Source: Gentiana macrophylla
Taxonomy: Eukaryota > Streptophyta > Magnoliopsida > Gentianales > Gentianaceae
Direction of reading: 5' to 3'
DNA length: 64,000 nucleotides
Assembly (NCBI GenBank): GCA_026214975.1
Contig: CM047808.1
Location: 8,396,267-8,460,266 of the forward strand
A program made the position numbers and the translations under genes. Within the stretch, counting starts at the first letter, position 1. Each line of letters begins with the position of its first letter. Below, piece by piece: positions 9,104-20,742 of this stretch. The notes beneath the pieces were generated by a model. The model made no database searches. It had not been told where the DNA came from and saw nothing but the letters and a program-made list of their open reading frames with translations.

Positions 9104-11349
9104 ACTCCCCCACACTTATCTTTTGCTCGTCCCGAGCAAAACAAAACAAAAATCAAGGCTCGGAAAAAGATAGACATCTCAGCACATATAACACATATTC
9201 AATAACTTAGAGGTTCACCCCGGTGTGTGCAAAACCATAGTAAACTTCCACTAAGTCCAAACTTGAAAATTTCAAGCAACCTAGCTAATACCCCCTTCAA
9301 ACTAGAAATAACTGATACTTATAAGATGTACCCTACAAAACGTAGCATATCCCGGAAAAGATGATAGAATACATCTAGGGCCTTTCTGATATACTTAGAG
9401 GATAATCCCTACAACATATCTGTCGGTTTATACTGGGGATAAGGTGTACGATAACTAAGTCTTTCATTCATTTCATACTAGATCTTATTGCAAGTTGATT
9501 TAACTATTTCACTTTTAAACGCACATCAGAATGAGCTCTTGCCCGTCATAGCAGAATAGGATATTCGAGATATACCCTACCTTACTCAAATCATAAGGCA
9601 GCTTCTTCTGACTGTCGTGAGCTTTTGGTCTGGTATAGGGCATTCGTGATATGACCTACCTCACTCAAATCATCGACCAGCTTCCGACACACCCAATTAA
9701 TTCACTTAAAATTCAACTTTTTCTTGCAACATACTTTTCCGAAGCACAGTTGTTACGTTTTACTTATCACATTCAAACCTAAGATACTCACAGTATATCA
9801 TACTTTGGATCTAAACACAAACTATTATAATCCCCACGATACATACGTTAGCACTAAGCACACGACTTATAAGATAACAAAAATCACTAATCAAAAGGGA
9901 TATAGCCTTATATTATAGCTCATCATTCACTATGGCTCGTGAAAAATATATATCGGGTGAAACAACTAACTTACTGGACATAATATATAGCATCAATGAC
10001 TATAAAAACCGAACAAAAACTATGCATTGCTTACTCGGGACCAAACAAAAATTTGAAAAATTTAGCTCATTTCAGCATAGATTCATAATAATATAGGCAA
10101 TTGATAGATACACGTAACTATTCCCCTACTCCACACTTAAACGACGACATGTCCTCATGTTGTGCAGAATTAAAGAACGGATAAGAGTACTTAGCTGATT
10201 TGGTAATGATCAGATTGGCTGAAGAAGGATAGATAATCGATCCGCGGTTCCGAGGCACGAGATGTCATATGTATTCCTCTCCAGATTCACTTCCAAGGCT
10301 AGCTGAACAAAAACAACTAAAAATATGCCTGCACCACTCGAAGAAATATGGCAGTATCTCGGGGAACACGGGGGAATACAACATGTCGCGCAAAAATATA
10401 ATGAAAGACAAGAAATAAGCACATGATATAATGGCTCAGATGGAAAAATCACCACACAGGAAAAACACAGGACACCTAATCGTCAATTATAAAGCCACAG
10501 AGGCTTACTATACAAATAAGGTCCAACATGTGCATACAGAAATAATGATAGAGAACACTACAAAGTAGCAGGGCTAGGTGCACTAAAAAGAAAAGAAAAT
10601 AATAATAAAAAAACAAAATAAAATACAATGCAACTAAATGATATGCAATTATACTAAAAAGGCAAAAAGAAAATAAAGAAAATAAACTAGCCCAACTAAT
10701 TCCATAGATGTCGCCCTAATCTTAGCACGGTCAAGAATATAAACGTCTACTAAATAACGCCACAGAAGCGTGACAAAATTTGATTATGCAAAGCCACAGA
10801 AGCTTGCCATGTAAAGTGTAGACGGGAAGATGATTGGACATGTAGACGGCCCCTAAACAACCCTAACATCCTAGATAGACGACAAAAGGAACAACATAAA
10901 TCAAATTGGAATTACATCTAACTAGGTGAGTTACTCAACATGGACTGCAATAGATGGAAAGAAAACCATAACGGTGAAAGAACAGGACATCTACGCATAT
11001 ACAAAGGCCACAGAGGCTCACAATAAAACATCCATGTCAATTAATGAAGCATGTATATAAAAATTAATCAATTATTTAACATGGATTAGTAGATGGAAAG
11101 ATGTAAACATGCAAGTTCAGAACATCTACGTAAAAATAATTAGCCACAGAAGCTCGTATGAAAATATCCACGTCAAATAAAGCATTAAAAATCAAGGCAA
11201 GAAAAATTTGGAACCTGAACGTGCGTTCCTTCTTCCAAACGGGCGTTCGCCTGGAGTCAGTTGGTTTGGAGTCTTGATAGTAGGATGTTCTGTTCTAGTT
11301 TGTTCTGAGCTTTCTGTTCAGCAACTGCTTTGCATCCCTTTGCCAGTGT
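9104..11349 (-). mobile_element. Gypsy-type internal 3' region, minus strand
   Basis: Non-coding sequence upstream (minus sense) of the 3' LTR at 9103. It contains TTGCTCGGGACGAGCAAAAG and two AAGTGTGG-type purine blocks (near 9110 and 10130), typical of the long untranslated 3' part of plant Athila/Tat elements. Repeated GCCACAGAAGCT-like words occur between 10490 and 11160. No pol domain is left. The right limit is approximate, because the sequence changes into the kinase segment at 11350. Confidence 0.45.
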
Positions 11350-12227
11350 AAAGTGCGAGCCTACTTGTTAAACATCTGCCCTTCAATCAGTTAAGGCATT
11401 TTGGTTCGAAGTCTAGCATGTCTGCTGAGTTTGGTCCAGGTCCGGCATGGTCTCTGTTCAGGTCTTGGTTGAGCATTAGAAGCATATTCGTCATCCGAAT
11501 CCGGTTCTTTTCATGGGAGCTGTTATAGAATGTCCTCGTCTTTCTATAGTAACATAGTGCTTACACAGGTAAAATGACACATTATTTCCTTCCTAAAAGT
11601 TGTACTTATACCATTAAATACCCAGGTAAAGGTTATATATTTACAAGTTCTATGCATGTAACTTATATGGACAGAGGGAGTCTGTTCCGCTCGATACACA
11701 GTCCAGCAGCAGGCGTAATATCAGATCAGAGGAGGCAGATATGAATGGCTTTGGATGTGGTTTGTGTTATTTGTTGACACTCTTAGTTCTCAAAGAAGTT
11801 TGTTTTTAACCTAGAAATAGTTCCTGAATATGTTTCAAACAGGCTAAGGGTATTAATATCTTCACTCTTTGAGACCTCCAGTAGTTCATTGGGATGTCAA
11901 ATCACCAAATTTGTTGGTTGATAAAAATTGGACTGTAAAGGTATACGTGTTCCTTTGTTCTGTGGTGCAGTTCTTTCCGTTCAGGCTTTAGTTGCTTGAA
12001 CACGGTTTTCTGTTGTAGTGTTGTACATGTTTGTGATTTTGGCTTATCCAGATTTAAAGCAAGCACATTTCTTTCATCAAAGGCTATTGCAGGAACAGTA
12101 AGCCTTCTTCCTTAATTTTTCCGTCATGCTTTTGTCTATGAAAAGTTCCGTTGAAGCATTTAATTTTGTGCACTAAGGCAACTAGTGAACAAAAAGATTG
12201 AGAATAACAGAATTATAAATACTGATT
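11350..12227 (+). pseudogene. Raf-like MAPKKK fragment, copy B
   Basis: This is the second copy of the 878-bp kinase piece, without the MITE. The exon remnants are at about 11470-11568 (HIRHPNPVLFMGAV), 11685-11759 (RGSLFRSIH to MALDV), 11843-11940 ([20 protein letters not shown], then VDKNWTVK) and 12029-12097 (VCDFGLSRFKASTFLSSKAI). It shares with copy A the TAG after SIVT, the HWD in place of HRD and the one-base loss before YLH. The gene was therefore already dead, or carried these changes, before it was copied. Copy B keeps family residues lost in A (for example NWTVK) and lies upstream of, and in line with, the APE-motif exon at 19632, so it is the better candidate for the original locus. 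Confidence 0.85.
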
Positions 12228-14575
12228 TGCTGGAATTAGCTTATAGATCTATAATCCCCTCACTATGAAGCTTTGATGGCTTTTTACATTTGTATATGGA
12301 TCTTATTTTCAAATTTAGGACTCCTTCCTGGATTTGGTGAATATTTTGCAGGTTGAGTGGACCAAACAACATGTAACTCTCTTGCTTTTCATTTCAGCCC
12401 GAGTGGGTGGTGATGTATTATTTTTATATGATTAAATATACGTTATATTATTATGTTTTATCAACGAATTCTATATAAAATATATGAAATTATGGTATGA
12501 AATGTTAGTCTTTATAATTTAGAGTATTTAGTAGTAATAATAGTAAAAAGTTATAATTTTGTACCGATTTTAGTAAATCGGAGTGTCGTGTCAGATTTAC
12601 GTGGGTATTTGTGGTATTTTATTGCAGATTTATAAACCAAGACCCCGAGAATCGACATATTGAAGTTTAACCATATCTCTGGAATGATTTAGAAAGTGCC
12701 ACGAGCTTAAATGGTCAATTGAATAGCTTAAGTGGACAAGTGGCCAACCAATCTGGATAAGTAATAATAGAGAAATGTCTTCGACAAACGAATGGCTCAT
12801 CAAAACGACATTTTCAGAAAAAGTGTTCTTCACGAAAGTTGTAGATTTTTCCGAAAGCTTTCCAATGCAATTTAAATTATGAAGATTGGAGATCTACAAC
12901 TTAAACAGTGATCAAGTGGCTAATTGATTTGGATTAAGAAAAATCCCGTAAAAGCTTCGGAGGAACACGAGGTTATCAAGAAGGCGTTATCTGAAGAAGA
13001 GTCCTTCATGAAAGTTGTAGAGTTTCTCGAGACCTTAATTTTGGCATTTCGTTTGCAATTTTTGGAGGTCTACAACTCAAGATACGGATTTTACAAGTTT
13101 TAATCACATAAATATCAAAATATCGTGCATCTAGAAGATGATGAGTTGTTAAACTAATGATGAGACCGGACCGGTCCGTGTAACCACCGGCCCGGGCCGG
13201 CCTTTGCCTCTTTGCCTATATAAAGGAGATGATCAGAGAGCATTCGAGGGTACCCAATATATATATACAGCCTATATATATATATATATATCTCTCTTTC
13301 TTTTCTTTTCTTTTCTTTTTTATTTTGTAGTTTGTAAATAAGGCCTTACGCCGTAATAATGTAGTTTTAGTATCGTTATAATGCTCGGGAAAATCTCGGA
13401 AGTCGGTTTTGCTAAAGAAGTTGTAATGTCCGGAAAATACGATTTCTGAATCAACCGCCATATTCGGGTAACTTTTCTTAAGTATTTATGTTTGTTTTTA
13501 TATTTTTCGTTGTTATAATGTTTTTAGGCTAAATATAATATGGCCAAAACTATGTAATCGGTTTTATTTCGATCTTTTCGTTAAAGAAATGTTGTTAAAT
13601 TAAAATGACTAAAATTGAGTTAATTGAATCTTTTTCTATTTTGATCGTATTCGTATTGACATATTTAACGATCTCGAGGAATTCATAATCTAATTATGAA
13701 TTGACGCCTTGTAATCGAGGATATGAGATAAAAGATAGAAAACCGGAGGGTAAAATTGGCCGTGTGAATAACGTGATAACGGAATCCGATTTCTACCCGG
13801 GGTAAATTTGTTTTGGGAGAAATGAATTTTATTATAATTTGTACTCGAGATCGTAATAATGTTAAATCATCGATTAATTGAAACTTAAACCGGAAAGTTA
13901 AATCGTCCGGCTTTGACAACCGGAGCCTTTAAAATAAAATTGACCGTTTGTGAACGGAATGACTCCTTTTATCTAAAGGTAGATTTGTACTCGGACCTGT
14001 TCGAGATTAATTCGTTTCGTAATGATTGTGGATCTTGGATCGATGCAATGGACATATGACAATTTCATACGCTCGTGTGAGGAGGAATTGTTTACCTCGA
14101 GAGTGCACCGTTTCATTTACTCAATTGGACCTAAAATAAAAGGAGAGATCGAACACATTTCATTTAATCGAAAAGATCGTATAAACCAATTATATAAGTT
14201 TGGCCATTCTCTAAAATTATCTCTATTTTAGTATATTGGTACCTATATATTTATATCTATATATATACTTTGCAATTTATGTACATCTATATATATCTAT
14301 ATATCTATATATATTATATTAGAATAACTTTTAAATTACGTATTTATTTTATGTTGACTAGAATAGTAGTGATACGTGTTATAAAATTGCGGTTTAGATC
14401 GAGTTAATAATAATGACTCTTTGGTGTTTAACCACACGTAAAAGAAATTACCAAGTTCCTCGTGGATTCGACACTCGACTCACCATACTAGCACTACTGA
14501 TTTGACCCGGTACCTTCGCCGGTTAGGATCGTTTAAACCAGAAACGTCTGTCGATTTTTCCGCTTTGTTTCCAAG
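12228..14575 (+). other. Intron remnant and LTR-like non-coding block
   Basis: The first 190 bp look like continued kinase intron. From about 12413 (TGTATTATTTTTATATG) to about 14570 the sequence reads like a long solo LTR or non-autonomous Gypsy piece. A TATA box CCTATATAAAGG sits at about 13214-13225, followed by a (TA)n tract and a pyrimidine run (13257-13320), and GATTCGACACTCGACTCACC near 14466 resembles the U5 end of plant Gypsy LTRs. No pol coding and no clear target duplication were found, so the call is tentative. Confidence 0.35.
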
Positions 14576-14580
14576 GTTAG

Positions 14581-14952
14581 TGTGGAAATATTACTCAATA
14601 GACTCGATCATCATTGAGGCTTTCACAGGTGCTCAGCAGATTCTTGAGCCTCAGATTTCGTGCATAATATTTTGTACATCTTATTTAATTGTAAAATTAA
14701 TTGTAAAAGACATATTAATTGTGAGTCATATAAACAATTAATATGTCAAACTCTAGTTTACTTTATGTCATAGACATAACTTTTACTTTTTACTTTTGCA
14801 TGCTTGCCGCCCACATCTACATAATCAAGTGGCCGCCAAGCTAGCTAGCTAGTCTCTCTATCTCAATTGTATCTATTTATACATCTTTTACTCAATGAAT
14901 AAACTAAGTTGAAGTTTACTCTTGTGTTTATCACATTCTCAAACTCTCTTCA
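14581..14952 (+). repeat. 5' LTR of Copia-1
   Basis: 372 bp, TG...CA ends. Much of the right half matches the 3' LTR base for base; differences cluster in the first 90 bp and around CAG/CTG sites. Confidence 0.92.
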
Positions 14953-15061
14953 TGGTATCGAGAGACTTATCGAGTTCTAAAATCCATTTGCAAAACTCGA
15001 GTTCTTTTTTCAGAAAATGTCAACATTATCCGAAGTTTCATCTTCTTCATGAGACTCACAT

Positions 15062-18000
15062 TTGCCTCAAAGCAGATGGGATAATCGAACACTCTTCTTT
15101 ACAAATCATAAACTTGATGGTAACAACTACTTGCTATGGTCAAGGTCAATGAAAATGTATATCTCCGGCCAAGGCAAGATGGGATATCCATCTGGTTCCA
15201 AAACACCCGCTCACGAACCCGACCCCAAGTTTGAAGCATGGGACACAGAAAATAACCAAGTCATGACCATCCTCACGAGGTCTATGACAAAAGAGATCGA
15301 TGAGAACTTCATGATGTATGACACTCGCTAAGGAAATCAGGACAATGCCGAGACCTTTACTCAAAAAGGACAATACATCCAAGTCTATGAACTCAAGCTC
15401 AGATTCAAAATTGCGAGATAAGGGGATATGTCTCAGAACTCAATACTTTAATCAACTATCTAAGGCATGGCAACACCTAGATATGTTGGAAACTCACCCT
15501 GGAATGATGTTAAAGATGCTGCACTCTTTAAAGACATTATAGAGAAAAAGAGTATTCAAATTCCTTCTTTGGGTGAATCCTACTCTTGATGATGTCGAGG
15601 TAGAATTCTTGCTACTAAACCTCTTCCAAATCTCAAATCCATGTTTGTCGAGGTCAAACATGAGGAAAGCAGGAGGAAAGTGATCTTCGCTAAACCCCCT
15701 TGCCGACAACCCCATGAAGGTACTACCTGCTTTGAAGGTTAATGAGACGTCTGAGGAAGCCTCCATGAGAAAGTTTGGAAAGGCGTTTCGTGATCACCGC
15801 AAACGCACAAATCACACCAAGGACAATTGTTGGAAGCTACATGGCAAACCTACCCCTCTAAAACCTCAAAACCAACCAGGAAAGTCAAGGCAAACTTATC
15901 GGTGAAGAGAGAATGACAGATAAGTGAATGCTCGGTTTTGCGGCCTTTAGAGCATTTATTGCTCAAGATCGTGAACGTAGCTCCCCACTTGAAATGGCCA
16001 CTCATGCTAAAACAGTATATTTTACTCACCTCTTAGTAATGAGACTTGGATTGTTGATTCGGGGCTTCTTCCCATATGAGTGTAATAAAACCTTATTACC
16101 CAATATATGCCATGCAACCAAATTCACAGAATTAAGGCTCATTGATGGTTCTGTTTCTTATGCAAAAGGTGTTGGGAAGGTTAAACTTACTAATCGATAT
16201 ATCTACTGAATGTCCTGTTTGTTCCAAAGTTAGATCAGAACCTTATATCTCACAAATAAACTCACTAAAGATCCGAATTGGACTGTTGTTTTTAATAAGA
16301 ATCGGTGTACATTCCATGATCTTTCTTCTCGAGAAGTGATTGGGCAAGCTAAACCCCGCCAGGTGTTTGTGATCAACCTCAAGAAGACAAGATCAAGACA
16401 TGAGAATCGCTGCCTCAATGACTGCACTCAAAACCTAGACAATATCATGTTATGGCATTATAGACTAGGACATCCAAGTTTTGGTTATTTAAAGTCTTTA
16501 ATCCTCGAATTGTTTAAAGGATGTAATCTTAATGATCTTCAATGTGATATTTGTCAATTTGCTAAACTCACCAAATCTGTGTATGCTAAGTTACCTCACT
16601 TGCCCTCTTCCCCTTTCACCCTAATTCACGGTGATGTATGGGGACCTCAAGAGTGAAAAGTATAACAGAAAAAGGTGGTTTGTAACCTTCATTGATGATC
16701 ATACCGAGAAACACTTGGTCGTTCTTAATGAAAGACAAATCTGAAGTTGGACCTATCTTCCAAGAATTTTATCACATGGTCTCCACCCAATTTGATACTA
16801 AGATCAAGATCTTAAAGACTGATAATGCTCTGGAATACTATGAGTCTAACCTCAGGAACTTCTTGACAAACAGAGGAATTGTTCATATCAAGTAGTTGTG
16901 TGGAAACACCTCGTGAGAATGGGGGTTCTTGAAAGAAAGAACATGCATCTGCTGGAAATGGCCAGATCAATCATGTTCACTACACATGTTCCTAAATACA
17001 TGTGGGGTGAAGCTATATTGACTGCTACATATTTAATCAACAGACTTCCCAGCAGAGTGTTAAGTTTCAAAACTCCTCTCCAAACCCTGCTGACCACACA
17101 CTCCTGCTCTCATCTTATTACCCAATTGCCTCCAAAGATCTTTGGTTGTACTTGTGTTTGTTTATATCCATGCTCAACATGTAGTAAACTTGATCCTAAA
17201 GCTCATAAGTGCATTTTCCTTGGATATGCACAGGACAGGAAAGGTTACAAGTGTTACTCTCCTACTGAAAAGAAATTTTACAATTCTATGGATGTGAAAT
17301 TCTTTGAAAGGACTCCATATTACAGCAAACCTACTGAGCCGACCATCGATGGAAACTCGATTGAGATTGAACTAAGTCCGTTCCTCAAAGAAACCATTAA
17401 CCCCAAAGCAGACTCATAATCTTCAACATCTCGCGGATACTCACATTATCGACCTCGCCAGTCTCACGACCAGAGTCTGGCCGACCCAGAGCCTGAACGA
17501 ACGTAACCTCAAAGAACCATCGAACCTGTAGTCTGCTGGACCCAGACCATCGACTCTCTCTCGATCTCATCAAGTAGATGATGCAGACTATTGCTCTAAG
17601 GAAAGGAAAAGATCATGCACCGATCATTCTATTCATACTTATTTATCTTATGATCGCTTGTCTCTGTCTTTGCCATGTTTACACAGGACTGGACTCTCAC
17701 TCTATCCCTAGAAATATTCAGGAGGCCCTTCAAAATGATAAGTGGAAGGTCTTTGTTAAAACAGAGATGATCGCTCTCTTGGATAATCATACTTGAGACC
17801 TCACAACTCTTCCCAAAGGCAAGAAAACGATTAGCTGCAGATGGTTATTCACTATCAAATACAATGTCGATGGTAAAATTGACAAGTATAAAGCCAGATT
17901 GGTAGCAAGGGATTCACTCAAACTTATGGCATTGACTATAAGGAAACTTTTGCACCAAGAGCAAAGCTCAACACCTGCTGTCAGAATCTTGATTTCCTAG

Positions 18001-19013
18001 TTGTCCAACTTGAGTGGCCTCTTCACCAATTGGACATAAAAATGCCTTTCTAAATGGGGACCTCACTGAGGAGGTTTATATGACTGCACTCTGGTTTTAT
18101 CAATCCTCATACTCAAGGCAAGGTGTGCAAACCGAGAAAATCTCTATATGGTCTCAAGCAATCACCAAGGGCATGGTTTGGAAAACTCACTCACGTGGTT
18201 AAAGCTGCTGGATATCATCAATGCAACTCGATCACACCATGTTTGTCAAGACAACCAACCGAGAGGAGGTCCATTCTAATTGTATATGTGGATGATATCA
18301 TCCCATCGGAGATGACTCTACCGAGATCCGAACTTGAAGACTCTCTTGGCAAAGGTGTTCCAAGTTAAAGATCAGGCTACCTCAAGTACTTTCTTGGTAT
18401 GGGAGTAGCTAGAACCACCAATGGCATTTCGGGTCTCCCAAAGGAAGTATGTCCTGGACTCATCAAGGAAAGCGGCATCTTTGGGATGCAAACTCGCTAT
18501 ATCTCTCCAGAGACCCACCATACCTCATCGCATGGTGACATTCTTTGTCGAGGAAAGAACAATATCAAAGGCTTGTAGGCAAACTCATATACCTTTCTCA
18601 CACAAGACCCGATATTGCATATGTGGGTCGGATCTGGTCATTCAATTCATGCATTGCCCTCATTGAGCAACATTGGGATGCAAAGTGAATAGGATCTTGA
18701 GGTATTTAAAATCCACTCCTGGCCAAGGGCACGCACTTCACCAAGTCTACTGATAGATCAATCAAGGTCTACACCGATGTCTTGATTGGGGCTGGATGTC
18801 ACATTGACAGAGAGGTCTACCACAGGCTATTGCTCATATATATGGGGGAACCTGGTTACTTGGAGGAGCAAGAAACAACCCATCGTGTCAAGAAGCGATC
18901 TTTGGGTCGAACTAAGGGCACTTGTACTTGGCATTTGTGAAGCTCTATGGCTAAAAAGGTACCGATCGAACTTCAAAGAATCAGTATCAAGAACCTATCA
19001 CACTCTGTTGTGA
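15062..19013 (+). pseudogene. Copia-1 gag-pol polyprotein, frameshifted
   Basis: Domains appear in Copia order but in changing frames. Gag (from about 15062): KLDGNNYLLWSRSMKMYISG. Zinc knuckle remnant (about 15790-15850): HRKRTNHTKDNCWKLHGKP, with the first cysteines lost. Protease: DSG codons at 16056-16064 in a TWIVDSG context. Integrase zinc finger (16336-16656): LWHYRLGHPSFGYLKSL then CDICQFAK. Integrase core: VTFIDDHT near 16690, KTDNALEY near 16815, LERKN near 16928. Reverse transcriptase (about 17820-18370): YVDDIIPSE near 18283. RNase H: RSTTGYCSYIWGNLVTWRSK from 18810. At least eight frame or stop breaks prevent a polyprotein as written. Several fall at CAG/CTG sites and may be sequence errors. 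The Copia lineage is not assigned. Confidence 0.85.
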
Positions 19014-19246
19014 TAATAATTCACCTTATGCATGGCGTAAGATCCGATCCATCATGATAAAACCAAGCATGTGGACATTGATGATTACACTCGAAGGAAA
19101 AGATTGATGCCAAGATTATTCAACTCAAGATGTTCCTCAGATCGTAACGTCGATATTCTTACTAAGGCTATTCCACCTCTTATGTTCAAAGAGACTAAGT
19201 AGCAAACTTGGTTGCATCAACATATACTGACCCGCTTTGAGGGGTG

Positions 19247-19620
19247 TGTGGAAATATTACTCAATAGACTCATCTCATTGAGGCTTCAACAGGTGCTCAG
19301 CAGATTGCCGAGCCTCGTGATTTCGTGCATAATATTTTGTACATCTTATTTAATTGTAAAATTAATTGTAAAAGACATATTAATTGTGAGTCATATAAAC
19401 AATTAATATGTCAAACTCTAGTTTACTTTATGTCATAGACATAACTTTTACTTTTTACTTTTGCATGCTTGCCGCCCACATCTACATACTCAAGTGGCCC
19501 GCCCAAGCTAGCTAGCTAGTCACTCTATCTCAATTGTATCTATTTATACATCTTTTTACTCAATGAATAAACTAAGTTGAAGTTTACTCTTGTGTTTATC
19601 ACATTCTCAAACTCTCTTCA
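19247..19620 (+). repeat. 3' LTR of Copia-1
   Basis: 374 bp with the same ends as the 5' LTR. It is preceded by GCTTTGAGGGGTG, the polypurine tract, and followed by GTTAG. Confidence 0.92.
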
Positions 19621-19631
19621 GTTAGGTTTAG

Positions 19632-20000
19632 GCGTTGTCAGGTGGCACCTGAATTCCTTCGTGGTGAGCCTTCAAATGAGAAGTCTGATGTGTATTGTTT
19701 TGGTGTGAATTTTCGGGAACTAGTGACAATGCAACAACCTTGGAAAGGACTTAGTCCTGCTCAGGTCTGGTTTAATAGATTTCATCGCCTTCTGTTGTAC
19801 CATATGTTTAGAAAAATCTTTTTTTTTAATATCTCCGTCTCTCTGAAAGTGTTACACAGAGCTCAAAATATGTTAGTGATTTGACACAGACTTACAATCG
19901 TGTAGTTATTCGGGGTTATAACCTTCCAAAATAGAAGGCTGCTTATTTTAGCAAACATCGCTCCAACAGTGGCTTCTTTGATCGAGTCCTGATGTTCTGA
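19632..20000 (+). pseudogene. Raf-like MAPKKK, APE and late kinase exons
   Basis: This continues the kinase of copy B. The exon 19632-19764 follows a TTTAG acceptor and reads [20 protein letters not shown], then [16 protein letters not shown], the activation-segment APE and the subdomain IX Asp of CTR1/EDR1-like kinases (family [20 protein letters not shown]). It ends at a GT donor at 19765. The next exon, about 19906-20000, reads FQNRRLLILANIAPTVASLI then ES, where the family has ...SLIESCW; the next codon is TGA. Changes from the family include WM to QV before APE. The exon lies only 11 bp from the end of Copia-1. Together with 11470-12097 these pieces cover most of one kinase domain over 8.5 kb. 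The final exon was not found. Confidence 0.83.
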
Positions 20001-20128
20001 GTAAGCAACACTTATGCCTTTTTTCCTCTATTTTTGTTCTCTCTTTTGTTCATGGAGTAAACCCTGTAGGCCACACTCAATCATCTAATGACAGTGGGAC
20101 CTGCTAATTAATGTGGGTCTCTGAGTGT

Positions 20129-20517
20129 TGTTGTGTTGTAAGCGGTAGGTCCAAACACTTGGAATATAGAACTTGATATTTTATTGATACACAAAATATA
20201 CAACAAATGGGACACTTGAAAAATATAAGAAGAGAGCAACTAGAAAGTGTTTGATGTGGGAGACTCACTTCACAACTTGTGTGTGTTGTGTTGTTGGCCT
20301 AAGTTACAACTCCTATTTATAGGAAATGTAAGAATATCCTAGAAAAAGTAGTAGATCCTTCTAGAGAATATACACACTAGATGTTTCTAGGCAAAGTGTG
20401 AATTAAATATTTATCTAAGTATTTTCTAGAATTCTAGACTATTCTCTAAGGAAATAATTTCTAGATTTTTCCCTTGTACTAGTTGTAGAATAATCTAGAA
20501 GTCATTGACTTCTAACA
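20129..20517 (-). repeat. 3' LTR of Copia-2
   Basis: 389 bp. It ends on the plus strand in TTGACTTCTAACA, next to the polypurine tract. The TATA-like TCCTATAAATAGG in minus sense (about 20310-20322) also occurs in the other LTR. Confidence 0.92.
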
Positions 20518-20742
20518 CCCCCTCAATGACTTCTTTCTTTGACGACGGGCTCATTTGCATCCTAAGAGCATTTCAATTCCTCGAGCTTGCGTCCGCTTAA
20601 TCCTTTTGTGAATATATCTCGCTAATTGATCTTGATCTTCACGTGAATCATCTCGTATCTCATCTTGAAGAACCTTCTCTCGAATAAAGTGGTAGTGCAC
20701 TTCAATGTGCTTGATCCTTGCATGAAATACTGGATTCTCTCG

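Larger units (their letters stand above)
14581..19620 (+). mobile_element. Ty1/Copia retrotransposon, complete structure, broken coding
   Basis: This 5040-bp element has two LTRs (14581-14952 and 19247-19620) starting TGTGGAAATATT and ending CTCTCTTCA. GTTAG flanks it exactly at 14576-14580 and 19621-19625. Directly after the 5' LTR, TGGTATCGAGAG matches the initiator-Met primer site TGGTATCAGAGC except at the CAG. GAGGGGTG precedes the 3' LTR as polypurine tract. It landed in the kinase intron only six bases before the splice acceptor of the APE exon. About a dozen differences between LTRs of roughly 373 bp suggest a fairly recent insertion. Confidence 0.93.

Noticed and set aside
12228..14575. 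A full autonomous retroelement in this block
   Set aside because: TATA and U5-like signals exist, but there is no gag or pol domain in any frame and no target duplication.
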